Below, piece by piece: positions 1 through 8,124 of a stretch of DNA of 42,417 bases (position 1 is the stretch's first letter; every line of letters begins with the position of its first letter). The notes under the pieces were generated by a model, which searched no databases, was not told where the DNA came from, and saw only the letters and a list, made by a program, of their open reading frames with translations. Both the position numbers and the translations under genes were made by a program. The DNA comes from Nocardioides mangrovicus (GTDB taxonomy: Bacteria > Actinomycetota > Actinomycetes > Propionibacteriales > Nocardioidaceae): contig NZ_RDBE01000001.1 in assembly GCF_003674065.1 (NCBI RefSeq), positions 692,605-735,021 on the forward strand. The letters run 5' to 3'.

Positions 1-353
1 ACCACGAACACCAGCGCCTCACCGGGCTTGATGACACCCCCGGCCCCACGCTCGCCGTAGGCGAGGTCGGAGGGGATGAGCAGCTGACGGCGTCCGCCGA
101 CCTTCATCCCCTGCACACCCTGGTCCCAGCCGGCGATGACCTGGCCGACGCCGAGGCGGAAGGAGAGCGGGTCGCCGCGGTTGTAGGAGGCGTCGAACTC
201 CTCGCCGGTCGAATGGGCGACGCCGACGTAGTGCACGACGACGGTGCTGCCGGACGTCGCCTCGGGGCCCTCGCCCTCGACGATGTCGGTGATCACCAGG
301 GCCGTCGGGGCGTCGCCGCCCGGGAACTCGATCTCGGGCTTCTCTGTGCTCAT
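1..353 (-). CDS. FKBP-type peptidyl-prolyl cis-trans isomerase (3' end off the left edge)
   Basis: Catalyses cis-trans isomerisation of X-Pro bonds, probably as a cytoplasmic folding helper since no signal peptide or lipobox is visible. The ATG at 353-351 opens a reading frame of 117 visible codons. The FKBP core is nearly complete: HYVG (about residue 41), FDASYNRG (53-60), then the signature LGVGQVIAGWDQGVQGMKVG (67-86), IPSDLAYG (93-100) and a closing strand LVFVV. Only the last few residues should lie outside the window. No good Shine-Dalgarno is seen; CAGTGT lies 7 bases before the ATG, so the mRNA may be leaderless. The gene lies downstream of the CBS gene on the same strand, separated by a 315-base hairpin-rich gap, so it is probably transcribed separately. 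Confidence 0.93.
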   Translation of the reverse strand, partial: MSTEKPEIEFPGGDAPTALVITDIVEGEGPEATSGSTVVVHYVGVAHSTGEEFDASYNRGDPLSFRLGVGQVIAGWDQGVQGMKVGGRRQLLIPSDLAYGERGAGGVIKPGEALVFV

Positions 354-381
354 GTGGGCAACACTGTCACGTCGTCTACGT

Positions 382-564
382 GGCTCGTGCCCGGCGCTTC
401 AGACCGACCCGCGCTTGCCGCTCGCCACGCGACCATCGCTGGCTGCTGGTTGTCTCGCCGAGATGACACGCAAGCGCCTTCGGGCTCGTACCCGGCGTTT
501 CCGACCGACCCGCGCTTGCCGCTCGCCACGCGACTATCGCTGGCTGCTGGTTGTCTCGCCGAGA
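382..564. repeat. 82-bp imperfect direct repeat, two copies
   Basis: Copies at 382-463 and 483-564 differ at only four positions and are separated by 19 bp. The 354-668 gap between the CBS and FKBP genes holds no convincing gene; open frames across it merely translate the repeat. The high identity suggests a recent duplication or a dispersed element. Confidence 0.85.
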
Positions 565-633
565 CGTCGCAATCCGACGTCTCTGAGATGCGCGCTTTGC
601 GCGAGCAGCAGAGACATCGGGTTCCGACGTCTC
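561..633. repeat. Tandem inverted repeats in the CBS-FKBP gap
   Basis: Three successive palindromes are visible. GAGACGTCG at 561-569 pairs perfectly with 575-583 across a 5-base loop. CGCGC at 591-595 pairs with 599-603 around TTT. GAGACATCGG at 611-620 pairs with 624-633 with one mismatch. The outer two share the GAGACGTC core, so this looks like a repeated palindromic unit. Function unknown. Confidence 0.75.
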
Positions 634-640
634 GGCTCCT

Positions 641-683
641 GTGCATCAGACCTAGCTCGCTTCGCGAGCTAGGTCTGATGCAC
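641..683 (-). terminator. Perfect 20-bp hairpin overlapping the CBS stop codon
   Basis: The arms 641-660 and 664-683 are perfectly complementary around a 3-base loop. The 3' arm on the plus strand contains the stop codon and the last four sense codons of the CBS gene. On the CBS mRNA the apex reads GCGAAGC, a very stable mini-hairpin loop. No T tract follows, so it may act as a U-less terminator or as an RNA 3'-end stabiliser. Confidence 0.7.
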
Positions 684-1100
684 GTAGCTGTCCAGCTGAT
701 CGCGCTCGAACTCCAGCTGCCCGATCCGGCTCTTCACCACGTCGCCGATGCTGACGACGCCGACCAGCGCGTCGTCCTCGAGCACCGGCACGTGCCGGAT
801 CCGCCGCTCGGTCATCAGGGCCATCAGGTCGTCGAGGTCGTCGCCCGGGCCGCAGGAGGCGACCAGCGAGGTCATGATCTGCGAGACCGGGGCCTCGAGC
901 ACGGCGTCGCCGTCAACGAGGCGTCGCACGACGTCGCGCTCGGAGACGATGCCGGCCACCCGGCTGCCGTCGTCGGACACGACGAGCGCACCGACGTTGT
1001 GCTCCGCGAGCTGGGCGATCAGCTCGCGCACCCCGGCATCCGGGGCGATGGTGATGACCTCGCTGTCGGGCTTGGTCGCGAGCACGTCCTTGATCAACAT
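669..1100 (-). CDS. Two-CBS-domain protein
   Basis: A 143-residue stand-alone pair of CBS domains, roughly residues 8-62 and 78-127, with the typical strand-helix pattern (GALVVSDD, VAGIVSERDVVRRL, IRHVPVLEDDALVGVVSIGDV). Such Bateman modules bind adenine nucleotides and act as energy sensors or regulators of partner proteins; the partner cannot be told from the sequence. The start is ATG at 1100 with GGAGG a few bases upstream. A promoter with TAGCCT as -10 lies at 1134-1162. The last codons and the stop lie inside a perfect 20-bp hairpin, which is unusual. It is a single-gene unit between hisN and the FKBP gene. Confidence 0.9.
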   Translation of the reverse strand: MLIKDVLATKPDSEVITIAPDAGVRELIAQLAEHNVGALVVSDDGSRVAGIVSERDVVRRLVDGDAVLEAPVSQIMTSLVASCGPGDDLDDLMALMTERRIRHVPVLEDDALVGVVSIGDVVKSRIGQLEFERDQLDSYVHQT

Positions 1101-1133
1101 CGGCGAACCTCCACCATTGGTCGGTTCAGACGC

Positions 1134-1162
1134 AGGCTAGGCCAGCGCGGGCCCCTTGAGAA
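1134..1162 (-). promoter_or_regulatory. Candidate promoter of the CBS gene
   Basis: On the minus strand, TTCTCA (1162-1157) and TAGCCT (1139-1134) are separated by exactly 17 bp, followed by a short leader with a GGAGG ribosome site. This fits an actinobacterial housekeeping promoter. Confidence 0.5.
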
Positions 1163-1165
1163 CCC

Positions 1166-2035
1166 TCAGTCGGTGTCGGTGGTGGTGCGACGGAAGGCGC
1201 TGAGCTCGTGCACCGACCCCGGTCGGCGGGCCTCGCCGCCGTCGTCGGGCAGCGAGCCGATGAAGGCCAGCGCCTGGTCGTGGAGCCGGCCGTTGCTGGC
1301 CAGGGCGTTGCCGCCGTGCGGACCGGCCTCGCCCTCCAGGGAGGTGAAGATGCCGCCGGCCTCACGGACGATGACGTCGATGGCCGCCATGTCGTGCAGC
1401 TCCAGCTCGGGCTCGGCGGCCAGGTCGACGGCGCCCTCGGCCAGCAGCATGTAGGACCAGAAGTCGCCGTAGGCGCGGGTGCGCCAGCAGCGGCGGGAGA
1501 GCGAGAGGAAGTCGTCCATCCGGCCGCGCTCGTCCCAGCCGCCGAGCGAGGAGTACGACAGCGAGGCGTCCTCGAGCCGGGTGACGTCGGAGACCTGGCA
1601 GCGGCTGGCGCGCAGGAGCGACTTGCCGGTCCAGGCACCGTCGCCCTGCGAGGCCCACCAGCGACGATTGAGCTGCGGCGCCGACACGCAGCCCACCACC
1701 ACCTCGTCGTCGACCATCAGCGCGATGAGGGTGGCCCACACGGGCACGCCGCGCACGAAGTTCTTGGTCCCGTCGATCGGGTCGATCACCCACTGGCGCT
1801 GGGAGTGCCCCGACGTGCCCAGCTCCTCGCCGTGCACGGCGTCGCGGGGGCGGGCGCGCGAGAGCGTGCGGCGGATGCCCTCCTCGACCGACTGGTCGGC
1901 GTCGGTCACCGGGGTCAGGTCCGGCTTGGTCATCACGTGCAGGTCGAGCGCCTTGTACCGGGCGGTCGTCAACGAGTCCGCGTCGTCGGCCAGCACGTGC
2001 GCCAGGCGCAGATCGTCGGTGAACGTGGAGACCAT
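1166..2035 (-). CDS. hisN: Histidinol-phosphatase of the inositol monophosphatase family
   Basis: A 289-residue Mg-dependent phosphatase of the IMPase fold. Metal and substrate residues are visible: E70/E71 in HGEEL, the signature WVIDPIDGTKNF (82-93, D85 and D88), and the C-terminal LHDMAAID (213-220) with D215 and D220. In actinobacteria this subgroup dephosphorylates histidinol phosphate, the penultimate step of histidine synthesis; a role as myo-inositol or other sugar-phosphate phosphatase cannot be excluded. The ATG at 2035 has no Shine-Dalgarno, but TAGCCT lies 7 bases upstream, which suggests a leaderless transcript. It is divergent from the DUF2231 gene. No other his genes are in the window. 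Confidence 0.85.
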   Translation of the reverse strand: MVSTFTDDLRLAHVLADDADSLTTARYKALDLHVMTKPDLTPVTDADQSVEEGIRRTLSRARPRDAVHGEELGTSGHSQRQWVIDPIDGTKNFVRGVPVWATLIALMVDDEVVVGCVSAPQLNRRWWASQGDGAWTGKSLLRASRCQVSDVTRLEDASLSYSSLGGWDERGRMDDFLSLSRRCWRTRAYGDFWSYMLLAEGAVDLAAEPELELHDMAAIDVIVREAGGIFTSLEGEAGPHGGNALASNGRLHDQALAFIGSLPDDGGEARRPGSVHELSAFRRTTTDTD

Positions 2036-2042
2036 GGGGCAC

Positions 2043-2048
2043 AGGCTA
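2043..2048 (-). promoter_or_regulatory. -10 element of hisN (leaderless)
   Basis: TAGCCT on the minus strand ends 7 bases before the hisN ATG, so transcription would start at or next to the start codon. Confidence 0.5.
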
Positions 2049-2097
2049 TGCCCGAAGGTCTCATCGTCCCTTCAGGTCGCGGTCAGCTGTGAACACC

Positions 2098-2103
2098 TAT
2101 CGT
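2098..2103 (+). promoter_or_regulatory. -10 element of the DUF2231 gene (leaderless)
   Basis: TATCGT ends 6 bases before the ATG at 2110 and no Shine-Dalgarno is present. It is paired divergently with the hisN promoter 50 bp away. Confidence 0.5.
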
Positions 2104-2109
2104 TGAACA

Positions 2110-2589
2110 ATGAACTTCAACGGCATTCCGCTGCACCCGCTCGTGGTCCACGCCGCTGTCGTCCTGACGCCGCTGGCCGCGCTGCTCTGCCTGGTCTTCG
2201 CCCTCGTCCCTCGCTGGCGGTGGGCGGTGCGCTGGCCGGCCCTCGTCGTGAGCGTGCTGGGCTTCGCGGCGATCTACGTCGCGTACCTCAGCGGTGAGGA
2301 CCTCGAGGACCGGCTCAACATCCGCAGCGAGATGTTCGAGACCCACGAGGAGTGGGCCGAACGCCTGCGGCTGGCGATGCTGGTGCTGGCGATCGTCATG
2401 GTGGTGGCGGCCTTCGTCCTGCCGTTCCGCTCGCCGCTGACCAGCACCGGCGAGCGCGCGGCGCGGCTGGGCGTGCTGAGCATCCCGCTCGTGGTGCTGC
2501 TGGTCGTCGGCGCGCTGTTCGTGGCCTACGCGGTCTACCGCACCGGCGACGCGGGTGCCCACCTGGTCTGGGACGGCACCCCGACCTGA
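2110..2589 (+). CDS. DUF2231 family membrane protein
   Basis: 159 residues with about four membrane helices: roughly 12-32, 40-60, 90-108 and 120-145. The N-terminal GIPLHPLVVHAAVVLTPLAAL is characteristic of DUF2231, a family with conserved histidines in the first helix and loop. Its biochemical role is not established; the histidines suggest a possible link to haem or metal. A charged loop (SGEDLEDRLNI) sits between helices 2 and 3. The start is supported by a -10 hexamer 6 bases upstream. It faces rsgA convergently; a 14-bp tandem duplication fills the short gap. Confidence 0.8.
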   Translation: MNFNGIPLHPLVVHAAVVLTPLAALLCLVFALVPRWRWAVRWPALVVSVLGFAAIYVAYLSGEDLEDRLNIRSEMFETHEEWAERLRLAMLVLAIVMVVAAFVLPFRSPLTSTGERAARLGVLSIPLVVLLVVGALFVAYAVYRTGDAGAHLVWDGTPT

Positions 2590-2615
2590 TCGGCCCGACC
2601 AGATCGGCCCGACCA
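2588..2615. repeat. 14-bp perfect tandem duplication between convergent genes
   Basis: GATCGGCCCGACCA occurs at 2588-2601 and again at 2602-2615, followed by a partial third copy. The first copy contains part of the DUF2231 stop codon. It looks like a replication-slippage product. Confidence 0.85.
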
Positions 2616-2625
2616 GATGGCCGGC

Positions 2626-3645
2626 TCAGTACGTCGGCTCGCCCCGCGACTCCAGCAGCCGACGGTAGGCCGCCACCCGGGCGGCGCTGACCACCCCGTC
2701 GGCGACCCCCTGGTCGAGCCCGCACTCGGGCTCGCTCGCGGCGTGAGTGCAGCCGCGCGGGCAGTCGTCGGTGAGCGCGTCGAGGTCGCCGAACGCCTCG
2801 ATGAGGTGCTCGGGGTCGACGTGGGCCAGCCCGAACGAGCGGATCCCCGGGGTGTCGATGATCGACCCGCCGGTCGTTGAGCCGGCAGGGGGCAGCGCGA
2901 GCAGGTAGGCGCTGGTCGAGGTGTGCCGGCCACGACCGGTGACGGCGTTGACCGACCCGGTCTCGCGGCCAGCGTCGGGCACCAGGGCGTTGACCAGCGT
3001 GGACTTGCCGACCCCGGAGTGGCCCAGCAGCACGCTGGTGCGGTCGGCCAGTCGTTCGCGGATCTCATCGAGCCCGGCGCCGCCCCAGGAGGAACGCTGC
3101 GTGACCACGGACGGCACGCCGAGCGGCTCGTAGATCGCGAGCAGCTCGTCGGGGGCGGCGAGGTCGGCCTTGGTCAGGCACAGCAGCGGGTCCATGCCGG
3201 CGTCGTAGGCCGCCACCAGGGCGCGGTCGACCAGCCCCAGCCGCGGCTCCGGATCGGCGAGGGCCACCACGACGACGAGCTGGTCGGCGTTGGCCACCAC
3301 CACGCGCTCCACGGGGTCGTCGTCGTCGGCCGTGCGCCGCAGCACCGTGGCGCGCTCCTCGACCTCGACGACCCGCGCCAGCGAGCCCTCGTCGCCCGAG
3401 GTGTCGCCGACCAGCCGCACCCGGTCGCCGACCACCACGCCCTGACGTCCCAGCGCCCGCGACTTCATCGCGGTCACCAGGTGGTCCTCGAGCACGCAGG
3501 TGTAGCGACCGCGGTCCACCGTGACGACCTGCGCCTCGACGGCGTCGTCGTAGCTGGGCCGCTCCTTGGTCCGGGGGCGGGTGTGGCGCCGCGGCCGCTC
3601 GTAGCTCTCGGGGTCCTCCGACCCGTAGCGACCGGTGGGCGGCAC
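2626..3645 (-). CDS. rsgA: Ribosome small-subunit biogenesis GTPase RsgA
   Basis: 339 residues. RsgA is a circularly permuted GTPase that checks late maturation of the 30S subunit and helps release assembly factors. Motifs appear in permuted order: an OB-fold region (about 38-105), G4 TKAD (158-161), G1 GHSGVGKST (208-216), G3 DTPG (264-267) and a C-terminal zinc site with C295, C299, H301 and C308. The GTG start at 3645 shares one base with the aroA stop (TAGTG), so the two genes are translationally coupled; the same frame stays open far upstream but only as an aroA shadow. The N-terminal 30 residues are basic and probably disordered. Confidence 0.93.
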   Translation of the reverse strand: MPPTGRYGSEDPESYERPRRHTRPRTKERPSYDDAVEAQVVTVDRGRYTCVLEDHLVTAMKSRALGRQGVVVGDRVRLVGDTSGDEGSLARVVEVEERATVLRRTADDDDPVERVVVANADQLVVVVALADPEPRLGLVDRALVAAYDAGMDPLLCLTKADLAAPDELLAIYEPLGVPSVVTQRSSWGGAGLDEIRERLADRTSVLLGHSGVGKSTLVNALVPDAGRETGSVNAVTGRGRHTSTSAYLLALPPAGSTTGGSIIDTPGIRSFGLAHVDPEHLIEAFGDLDALTDDCPRGCTHAASEPECGLDQGVADGVVSAARVAAYRRLLESRGEPTY

Positions 3646-4901
3646 TAGCGGAACAGCCCCGACCACACCTCGGCGAAGCCGGGGAACGTCTTGCTCGTGG
3701 TGGCGACGTCCTCCACCAGCACGCCCTCGACGCCGGCGCCGAGCACGCAGCCGGCGTGGGCCATGCGGTGGTCGGCGTACGTCGCGAAGCGGCCGCCGTG
3801 CAGCGTCGCGGGCCGGATGGCCAGGCCGTCCTCGGTCTCGACGACGTCGGACCCCAGGGCCTGGAGCTCGGTGGCCAGCGCGGCCAGCCGGTCGGTCTCG
3901 TGGCCACGGATGTGGGCTACGCCGCGCAGCACCGAGGGGGAGTCGGCCAGCGCGCACAGGGCGGCGATGGCCGGGGTCAGCTCGCCGACGTCGTGCAGGT
4001 CGGCATCGAGACCGTGGATCGCCTCGCCGGCGGTGACCCGCAGGCCGTCGTCGTCGAGCGTGACCGACGCGCCCATCCGCGCGAGGAGGTCGCGCAGCTC
4101 GTCGCCGGGCTGGGTGGTGCGGTGCGGCCAGTCGCGCACGGTGACCGATCCGCCGCTGACCATGGCCAGCATCAAGAACGGTGCGGCGTTGGAGAGGTCG
4201 GGCTCGATGGCCACCTCGCGCGCGGCGATCGGCCCGGGCAGCACGCGCCACCGGTCCGGCTCGCTGTCGTCGACCTCGACCCCGCGGCGCCGCAGGCAGT
4301 CGATGGTCATCTCGATGTGCGGCAGCGAGGGCACCGGCTTGCCGTCGTGGATCACGTCGACGCCCTGGTCGTAGCGAGGCGCCGAGAGCAGCAGCGCCGA
4401 GACGAACTGGCTCGAGGCGGAGGCGTCGATCGTCACCTGGCCGCCGCGCACCGACCCGGTGCCGTGCACCGCGAAGGGCAGTGTGGGGCCGCCCTCGATC
4501 TCGACCCCGAGCCCGCGCAGCCCGCTGAGCACCTCGGCCATCGGCCTGGTGCGGGCGTGCGGGTCGCCGTCGAAGCCGACCTCGGCGCCGCTCAGCGCGG
4601 CCGTCGGCGGCACGAACCGCATGACGGTGCCGGCCAGACCACAGTCGATGCTCGCCGGCTTCGTGAAGGGTCCCGGCGTAATGGTCCAGTCCTCGCCGGC
4701 AGTGTCGACCGCCGAGCCCAGGGCAGTGAGCGCGGCCGCCATGAGCTCGGTGTCGCGCGAGCGCAGCGCCCGGCGCACCACGCCCGGCCCCTCGGCGAGG
4801 GCCGCGAGCACCAGCTCGCGGTTGGTCAGCGACTTCGACCCCGGCAGCGCCACGCTCGCGCGTACGGGAGCGGCGGCGTGGGGGGCAGGCCAGTCGGACA
4901 C
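3645..4901 (-). CDS. aroA: 3-phosphoshikimate 1-carboxyvinyltransferase (EPSP synthase)
   Basis: 418 residues. Joins phosphoenolpyruvate to shikimate 3-phosphate in the shikimate pathway. Visible motifs: the substrate-binding [19 protein letters not shown] near residues 19-37, [22 protein letters not shown], and the C-terminal [16 protein letters not shown]. The GTG at 4901 gives a normal-length N-terminus; upstream codons in the same frame run through the ArsR gene and its operator and are not plausible. Downstream rsgA overlaps by one base, a pairing seen in many actinobacteria. The promoter region is shared with the divergent arsR gene. Confidence 0.92.
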   Translation of the reverse strand: MSDWPAPHAAAPVRASVALPGSKSLTNRELVLAALAEGPGVVRRALRSRDTELMAAALTALGSAVDTAGEDWTITPGPFTKPASIDCGLAGTVMRFVPPTAALSGAEVGFDGDPHARTRPMAEVLSGLRGLGVEIEGGPTLPFAVHGTGSVRGGQVTIDASASSQFVSALLLSAPRYDQGVDVIHDGKPVPSLPHIEMTIDCLRRRGVEVDDSEPDRWRVLPGPIAAREVAIEPDLSNAAPFLMLAMVSGGSVTVRDWPHRTTQPGDELRDLLARMGASVTLDDDGLRVTAGEAIHGLDADLHDVGELTPAIAALCALADSPSVLRGVAHIRGHETDRLAALATELQALGSDVVETEDGLAIRPATLHGGRFATYADHRMAHAGCVLGAGVEGVLVEDVATTSKTFPGFAEVWSGLFR

Positions 4902-4922
4902 CTGCGAAGGGTACCGAGGAGA

Positions 4923-4942
4923 TGTACAAGAACCCTTGTGCA
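4923..4942. promoter_or_regulatory. Palindromic operator between aroA and the ArsR gene
   Basis: TGTACAAG (4923-4930) and CTTGTGCA (4935-4942) form an 8-4-8 inverted repeat with one mismatch, 28 bases before the ArsR start. The position and symmetry fit a binding site for the winged-helix repressor encoded next to it. Confidence 0.6.
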
Positions 4943-4970
4943 ACGGGCGAGGGGGTCGGAACCTGGCGGC

Positions 4971-5546
4971 ATGAGCGAGGAGAAGGTCGGCATCGACCTG
5001 CTGGCGGCGGTGCACCACCCGGTGCGGCGGAGGATCGTGGAGTACCTCGTCTTCGAGGGACCGAGCCAGGTCGGCGCGATGGCTCGTGCGTTCGGCGAGC
5101 AGGTGGGCAGCATCAGCCACCACCTACGCATGCTGGAGCGGGCCGGGCTCGTCGAGCGCGCGCCGGAGCTGGCCACCGACGGCCGCACCAGCTGGTGGCG
5201 CTACACCGACGTGAGCGTGGCCTGGAGCGCCGACGACTTCGCCGACAGCCCGGCCGACCTTCACCGCGCCCGTGCCGCGGAGAAGCTCAACCTGGAGCAT
5301 CAGGTGCGCAAGTACGTCGAGTGGAAGAACCGCGAGGCCGATCTGGGCGAGGAGTGGCGTCGGGCCGCCTTCAGCAGCGACAGCCTGGCCCGGTGCTCGG
5401 CGCCGGAGCTGCGCGACCTCCTCGACCGGCTGCGGGCGACCTTCCAGGCCTGGCGCGAGGAGGTGGTGGCCCGGGTCGACTCCGGGGACGACGAGCCGCG
5501 TGAGCCGGTCTTCTGGTTCACCCACGGCTTTCCCACGCGGCCATGA
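4971..5546 (+). CDS. ArsR-family winged-helix transcriptional regulator
   Basis: 191 residues. An N-terminal winged helix-turn-helix (about residues 10-80: [20 protein letters not shown] and [20 protein letters not shown]) is followed by a helical region with the stretch [14 protein letters not shown]. No clustered cysteines of a metal-sensing type are obvious, so the ligand is probably organic. The ATG at 4971 follows a near-perfect palindrome that is a likely autoregulatory operator. The stop overlaps the start of the MFS pump by four bases (ATGA), so the pair forms a regulator-transporter operon, possibly for drug or toxin export. Confidence 0.85.
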   Translation: MSEEKVGIDLLAAVHHPVRRRIVEYLVFEGPSQVGAMARAFGEQVGSISHHLRMLERAGLVERAPELATDGRTSWWRYTDVSVAWSADDFADSPADLHRARAAEKLNLEHQVRKYVEWKNREADLGEEWRRAAFSSDSLARCSAPELRDLLDRLRATFQAWREEVVARVDSGDDEPREPVFWFTHGFPTRP

Positions 5547-6748
5547 CCGCGACCACCGCGGCGCCGGCCTTCTCGCGCGACCGCGTCGCCCACTCCTGGC
5601 TCGGGCTGCGCGCGGTGAGCGAGTCCGGCGACCAGGTGTGGACCATCGCCCTGGCCTGGACCGCCGTCCACGTGGCCTCGCCGGCCGCGGCCGGAGCCGT
5701 CGTCGCGGCCGGCACGCTGCCGCGAGCGGCCGTGCTGCTGCTCGGTGGCGTGGTGGCCGACCGCTACGACGCGCGCCGGGTGATGGCCGCGGCCAACCTC
5801 GCCCGGATCGGCCTGCTGGTGCTGGTGGTGGTGCGCGTGCTCACCGGGCCGCCGTCGCTGGGTGCGCTGCTGGGCGCCGCCATCGCGTTCGGCGTCACCG
5901 ACGCGGTCTACGAGCCGAGCGCCTCGACCGTCGGACGACAGTTGGTGGCGCCGGCCGACATGACCGCCTACCAAGGCGTCTCGCAGACCGCGCTGCGGCT
6001 GGGCAACACGGCCGGAGCCGGCGTCGGCGGCTTCGTGGTGGCGGCCTGGGGCCTCGGCACCAGCGCCGCGCTCGACGCCGTCACGTTCGGTGCGGTCGCG
6101 GTGTTCGTCGTGGTCTGGCTGCGACCCCGCTACCCGCTGCCGCGCGCGTTGGCCGAGCCGCCGCTGCGCAGCATCGCGGGAGGGTTCGCGCACCTGCGCG
6201 ACGAGCCGGTCACCCGAGCCCTGGTGCTCGGCCTCTCGGGTCTCAACCTGTTCGTCGGGCCGGCCGAGGGCGTCGGCCTGGCGCTGCGCGCCCGCGAGGA
6301 GGGCTGGGGCGCCGGGGTCGTCGGCATCCTGGTCGCGCTGGTCGGCGCCGGAGCGGCGGTGGGCGCGGTGCTCACCGCGCTGCGGCGACCGCGCCACCAG
6401 GCCCGCGCGGGGTTCGCCTGGCTGCTGCCGCAGGGTCTGGCGATCGTGCTGCTCGGCTTCGGATCGCCGGTCGTTTCGGGGGTGGCCGCCGTCGTCATCG
6501 GCCTCACTGCCGGTGCCGCCTCGACCCTGCTCAGCGCGACCTTCGCCGTCGTCGTCGACGGCAGCTACCTCGGCCGGATGTCGGCGATCCAGCGGCTCGG
6601 CGACGACGTCCTCATGCCCGCCGCCACCGTCGCCTTCGGTGCGCTGGCGGGCGGAGTCTCGGTGGCGACGCCGTTCGTCGTCTTCGGGCTGGCGATGGTC
6701 GCCTTCGTGACGGTGCCGCTCGCCAACCCGCGACTCAGAACGCTTTAG
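5543..6748 (+). CDS. MFS efflux transporter (macrolide-efflux-like)
   Basis: 401 residues with about 12 hydrophobic segments. The loop motif DRYDARRVMAAANL between helices 2 and 3 is the major-facilitator signature of the MefA/enterobactin-exporter type. Substrate unknown. It is co-transcribed with the ArsR regulator through an ATGA overlap, so expression should rise when the repressor meets its ligand. Its last 14 bases overlap the convergent DoxX gene. Confidence 0.85.
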   Translation: MTATTAAPAFSRDRVAHSWLGLRAVSESGDQVWTIALAWTAVHVASPAAAGAVVAAGTLPRAAVLLLGGVVADRYDARRVMAAANLARIGLLVLVVVRVLTGPPSLGALLGAAIAFGVTDAVYEPSASTVGRQLVAPADMTAYQGVSQTALRLGNTAGAGVGGFVVAAWGLGTSAALDAVTFGAVAVFVVVWLRPRYPLPRALAEPPLRSIAGGFAHLRDEPVTRALVLGLSGLNLFVGPAEGVGLALRAREEGWGAGVVGILVALVGAGAAVGAVLTALRRPRHQARAGFAWLLPQGLAIVLLGFGSPVVSGVAAVVIGLTAGAASTLLSATFAVVVDGSYLGRMSAIQRLGDDVLMPAATVAFGALAGGVSVATPFVVFGLAMVAFVTVPLANPRLRTL

Positions 6749-7265
6749 CCTTCGCCAGCTTCGTCTCCAGCGCGGCGTCGTGGGCCAGCCGCTTGGCCTC
6801 GCGACGGGCGTCCTTGGCGGCCCGGCCGGCACGCCAGGCGACGCCGGGCTTTCCCTCGGTGTCGGTGGCCGCCAGGATCAGGCCGCCGAGGATCGAGGCG
6901 TTCTTGAGGAAGTGGATGAGCTGCTGGTTGCGCTGGGCGGGGTCCTTCTCCTCCCAGAACCGGTGGCCGGCCGCCGTCGTCGGCACCACGCTGCCGGCCA
7001 GCACGAGCGACGACAGGCGCGGGAACCGGCCGGTCGCGAGCGCCAGGCCGCCGACGATCTGGGCGGCCGCGTTGATCCGCACCAGGGTCTTGGGGTCCTC
7101 GGGGATGGCGAGGTCGGGCTTGGCGTCGTGCACGGTCTCGACGAGCTTGTCGGTGACCGGCTTCGCCTGCTGGGCATGGCCCTCGGCGTGACGCAGGGCG
7201 TTGATGCCGCCGAACACGAAGGTCGAGGCCAGGAGCGGACGGGCGAGCAGACGGGTGAGGGCCAT
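6735..7265 (-). CDS. DoxX family membrane protein
   Basis: 176 residues with the DoxX pattern: an N-terminal helix (RLLARPLLASTFVFGGINALRH), then INAAAQIVGGLALATGRFPRLSSLVL, a third helix with PTTAAGHRFW and a fourth with ILGGLILAATD. The C-terminal 30 residues are highly charged (Ala, Arg, Lys) and probably cytoplasmic. DoxX proteins are small inner-membrane proteins, some tied to thiol or redox stress; the exact role here is unknown. AGGAAGGA precedes the ATG at 7265. GTCT-N15-GGGTAG upstream weakly resembles a SigF-type promoter. Confidence 0.82.
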   Translation of the reverse strand: MALTRLLARPLLASTFVFGGINALRHAEGHAQQAKPVTDKLVETVHDAKPDLAIPEDPKTLVRINAAAQIVGGLALATGRFPRLSSLVLAGSVVPTTAAGHRFWEEKDPAQRNQQLIHFLKNASILGGLILAATDTEGKPGVAWRAGRAAKDARREAKRLAHDAALETKLAKAKAF

Positions 7266-7273
7266 GGGTCCTT

Positions 7274-7298
7274 CCTACCCGATGATCGGCTTCTCAGA
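7274..7298 (-). promoter_or_regulatory. Possible SigF-type promoter of the DoxX gene
   Basis: On the minus strand GTCT, a 15-base spacer and GGGTAG resemble the actinobacterial SigF/SigB consensus GTTT-N15-GGGTA with one mismatch in the -35. A SigF gene is encoded about 6 kb away. Weak evidence. Confidence 0.25.
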
Positions 7299-7311
7299 CA
7301 TGCTGGGCGGC

Positions 7312-8124
7312 ATGTGCGGCCGCTACGCCTCGACCAGACGCCCCGAGGACCTGATCGAGGAGTTCGACGTCGAGCCGCTGCCCGAGCAGGACACCCGTCG
7401 CCTGGAGCCTGACTGGAACGTCGCGCCCACCAAGGAGGTCTACGCCGTCCTCGAGCGGCCAGCCCGGGAGTCGGACACCGGCGACGACCACGAGCAGCAG
7501 CGCCAGCTGCGCACGCTCACGTGGGGGCTGGTCCCGTTCTGGGCCAAGGACCCGAAGATCGGCAGCCGGATGATCAACGCCCGGATGGAGACGGTGGCCG
7601 AGAAGCCGGCCTACCGGCGGCCCTTCGAGCGTCGCCGCTGCGTGCTGCCCGCCGACGGCTACTACGAGTGGTACCCCACCTCGCAGACCACGAAGGCCGG
7701 CAAGCCCCGCAAGCAACCCTTCTTCATCCGCCCCACCGACGCGGGCGTGCTGGCCATGGCCGGTCTCTACGAGATCTGGCGCGACCCCGAGAAGGCCGAC
7801 GACGACCCCGACCGGTTCCGGTGGACGTGCACCGTGCTGACCACCAGTGCCGAGGACTCGCTGGGCACCATCCACGAGCGGATGCCGCTCATGCTCGACC
7901 CGGCCAACGTCGATGCCTGGCTTGATCCCGATCACGGTGTCACGACGGGCGACCGCGACACCTTGCTCGGCCTGCTCACGCCGGCCGCCCCGGGCCGGCT
8001 GGAGGCCTACCCCGTCTCGAGCCTGGTCAGCAACGTCCGCAACAACGGGCCCGAGCTGGTGGCCCCCCTGCCGCTGGACGACGTCTCCCCGGAGGTGGCC
8101 GGGCAGGTGGTGGCCGGTGGCTGA
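7312..8124 (+). CDS. SRAP domain protein (abasic-site DNA-protein crosslinking)
   Basis: 270 residues. SRAP proteins (HMCES/YedK) trap abasic sites in single-stranded DNA by forming a thiazolidine link with Cys2 and so shield them from strand breakage. The start is set by biology: the ATG at 7312 gives MCGRYAS, placing the catalytic cysteine at position 2 after Met removal, whereas upstream starts would bury it. Other active-site residues are visible: N89 in [14 protein letters not shown]119 in GYYEW and H188 in IHERMPLML. It is divergent from the DoxX gene, and its stop overlaps the following hydrolase gene by eight bases. Confidence 0.93.
   Translation: MCGRYASTRRPEDLIEEFDVEPLPEQDTRRLEPDWNVAPTKEVYAVLERPARESDTGDDHEQQRQLRTLTWGLVPFWAKDPKIGSRMINARMETVAEKPAYRRPFERRRCVLPADGYYEWYPTSQTTKAGKPRKQPFFIRPTDAGVLAMAGLYEIWRDPEKADDDPDRFRWTCTVLTTSAEDSLGTIHERMPLMLDPANVDAWLDPDHGVTTGDRDTLLGLLTPAAPGRLEAYPVSSLVSNVRNNGPELVAPLPLDDVSPEVAGQVVAGG

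Noticed and set aside
350-646. 98-codon minus-strand frame in the CBS-FKBP gap
   Set aside because: It simply translates the 82-bp duplicated sequence and overlaps the FKBP start; no homology or ribosome site.
2626-4929. 767-codon open frame on the minus strand spanning rsgA and most of aroA
   Set aside because: Only the rsgA part is homologous to anything; upstream residues are an Arg/Ala-rich shadow of aroA typical of high GC.
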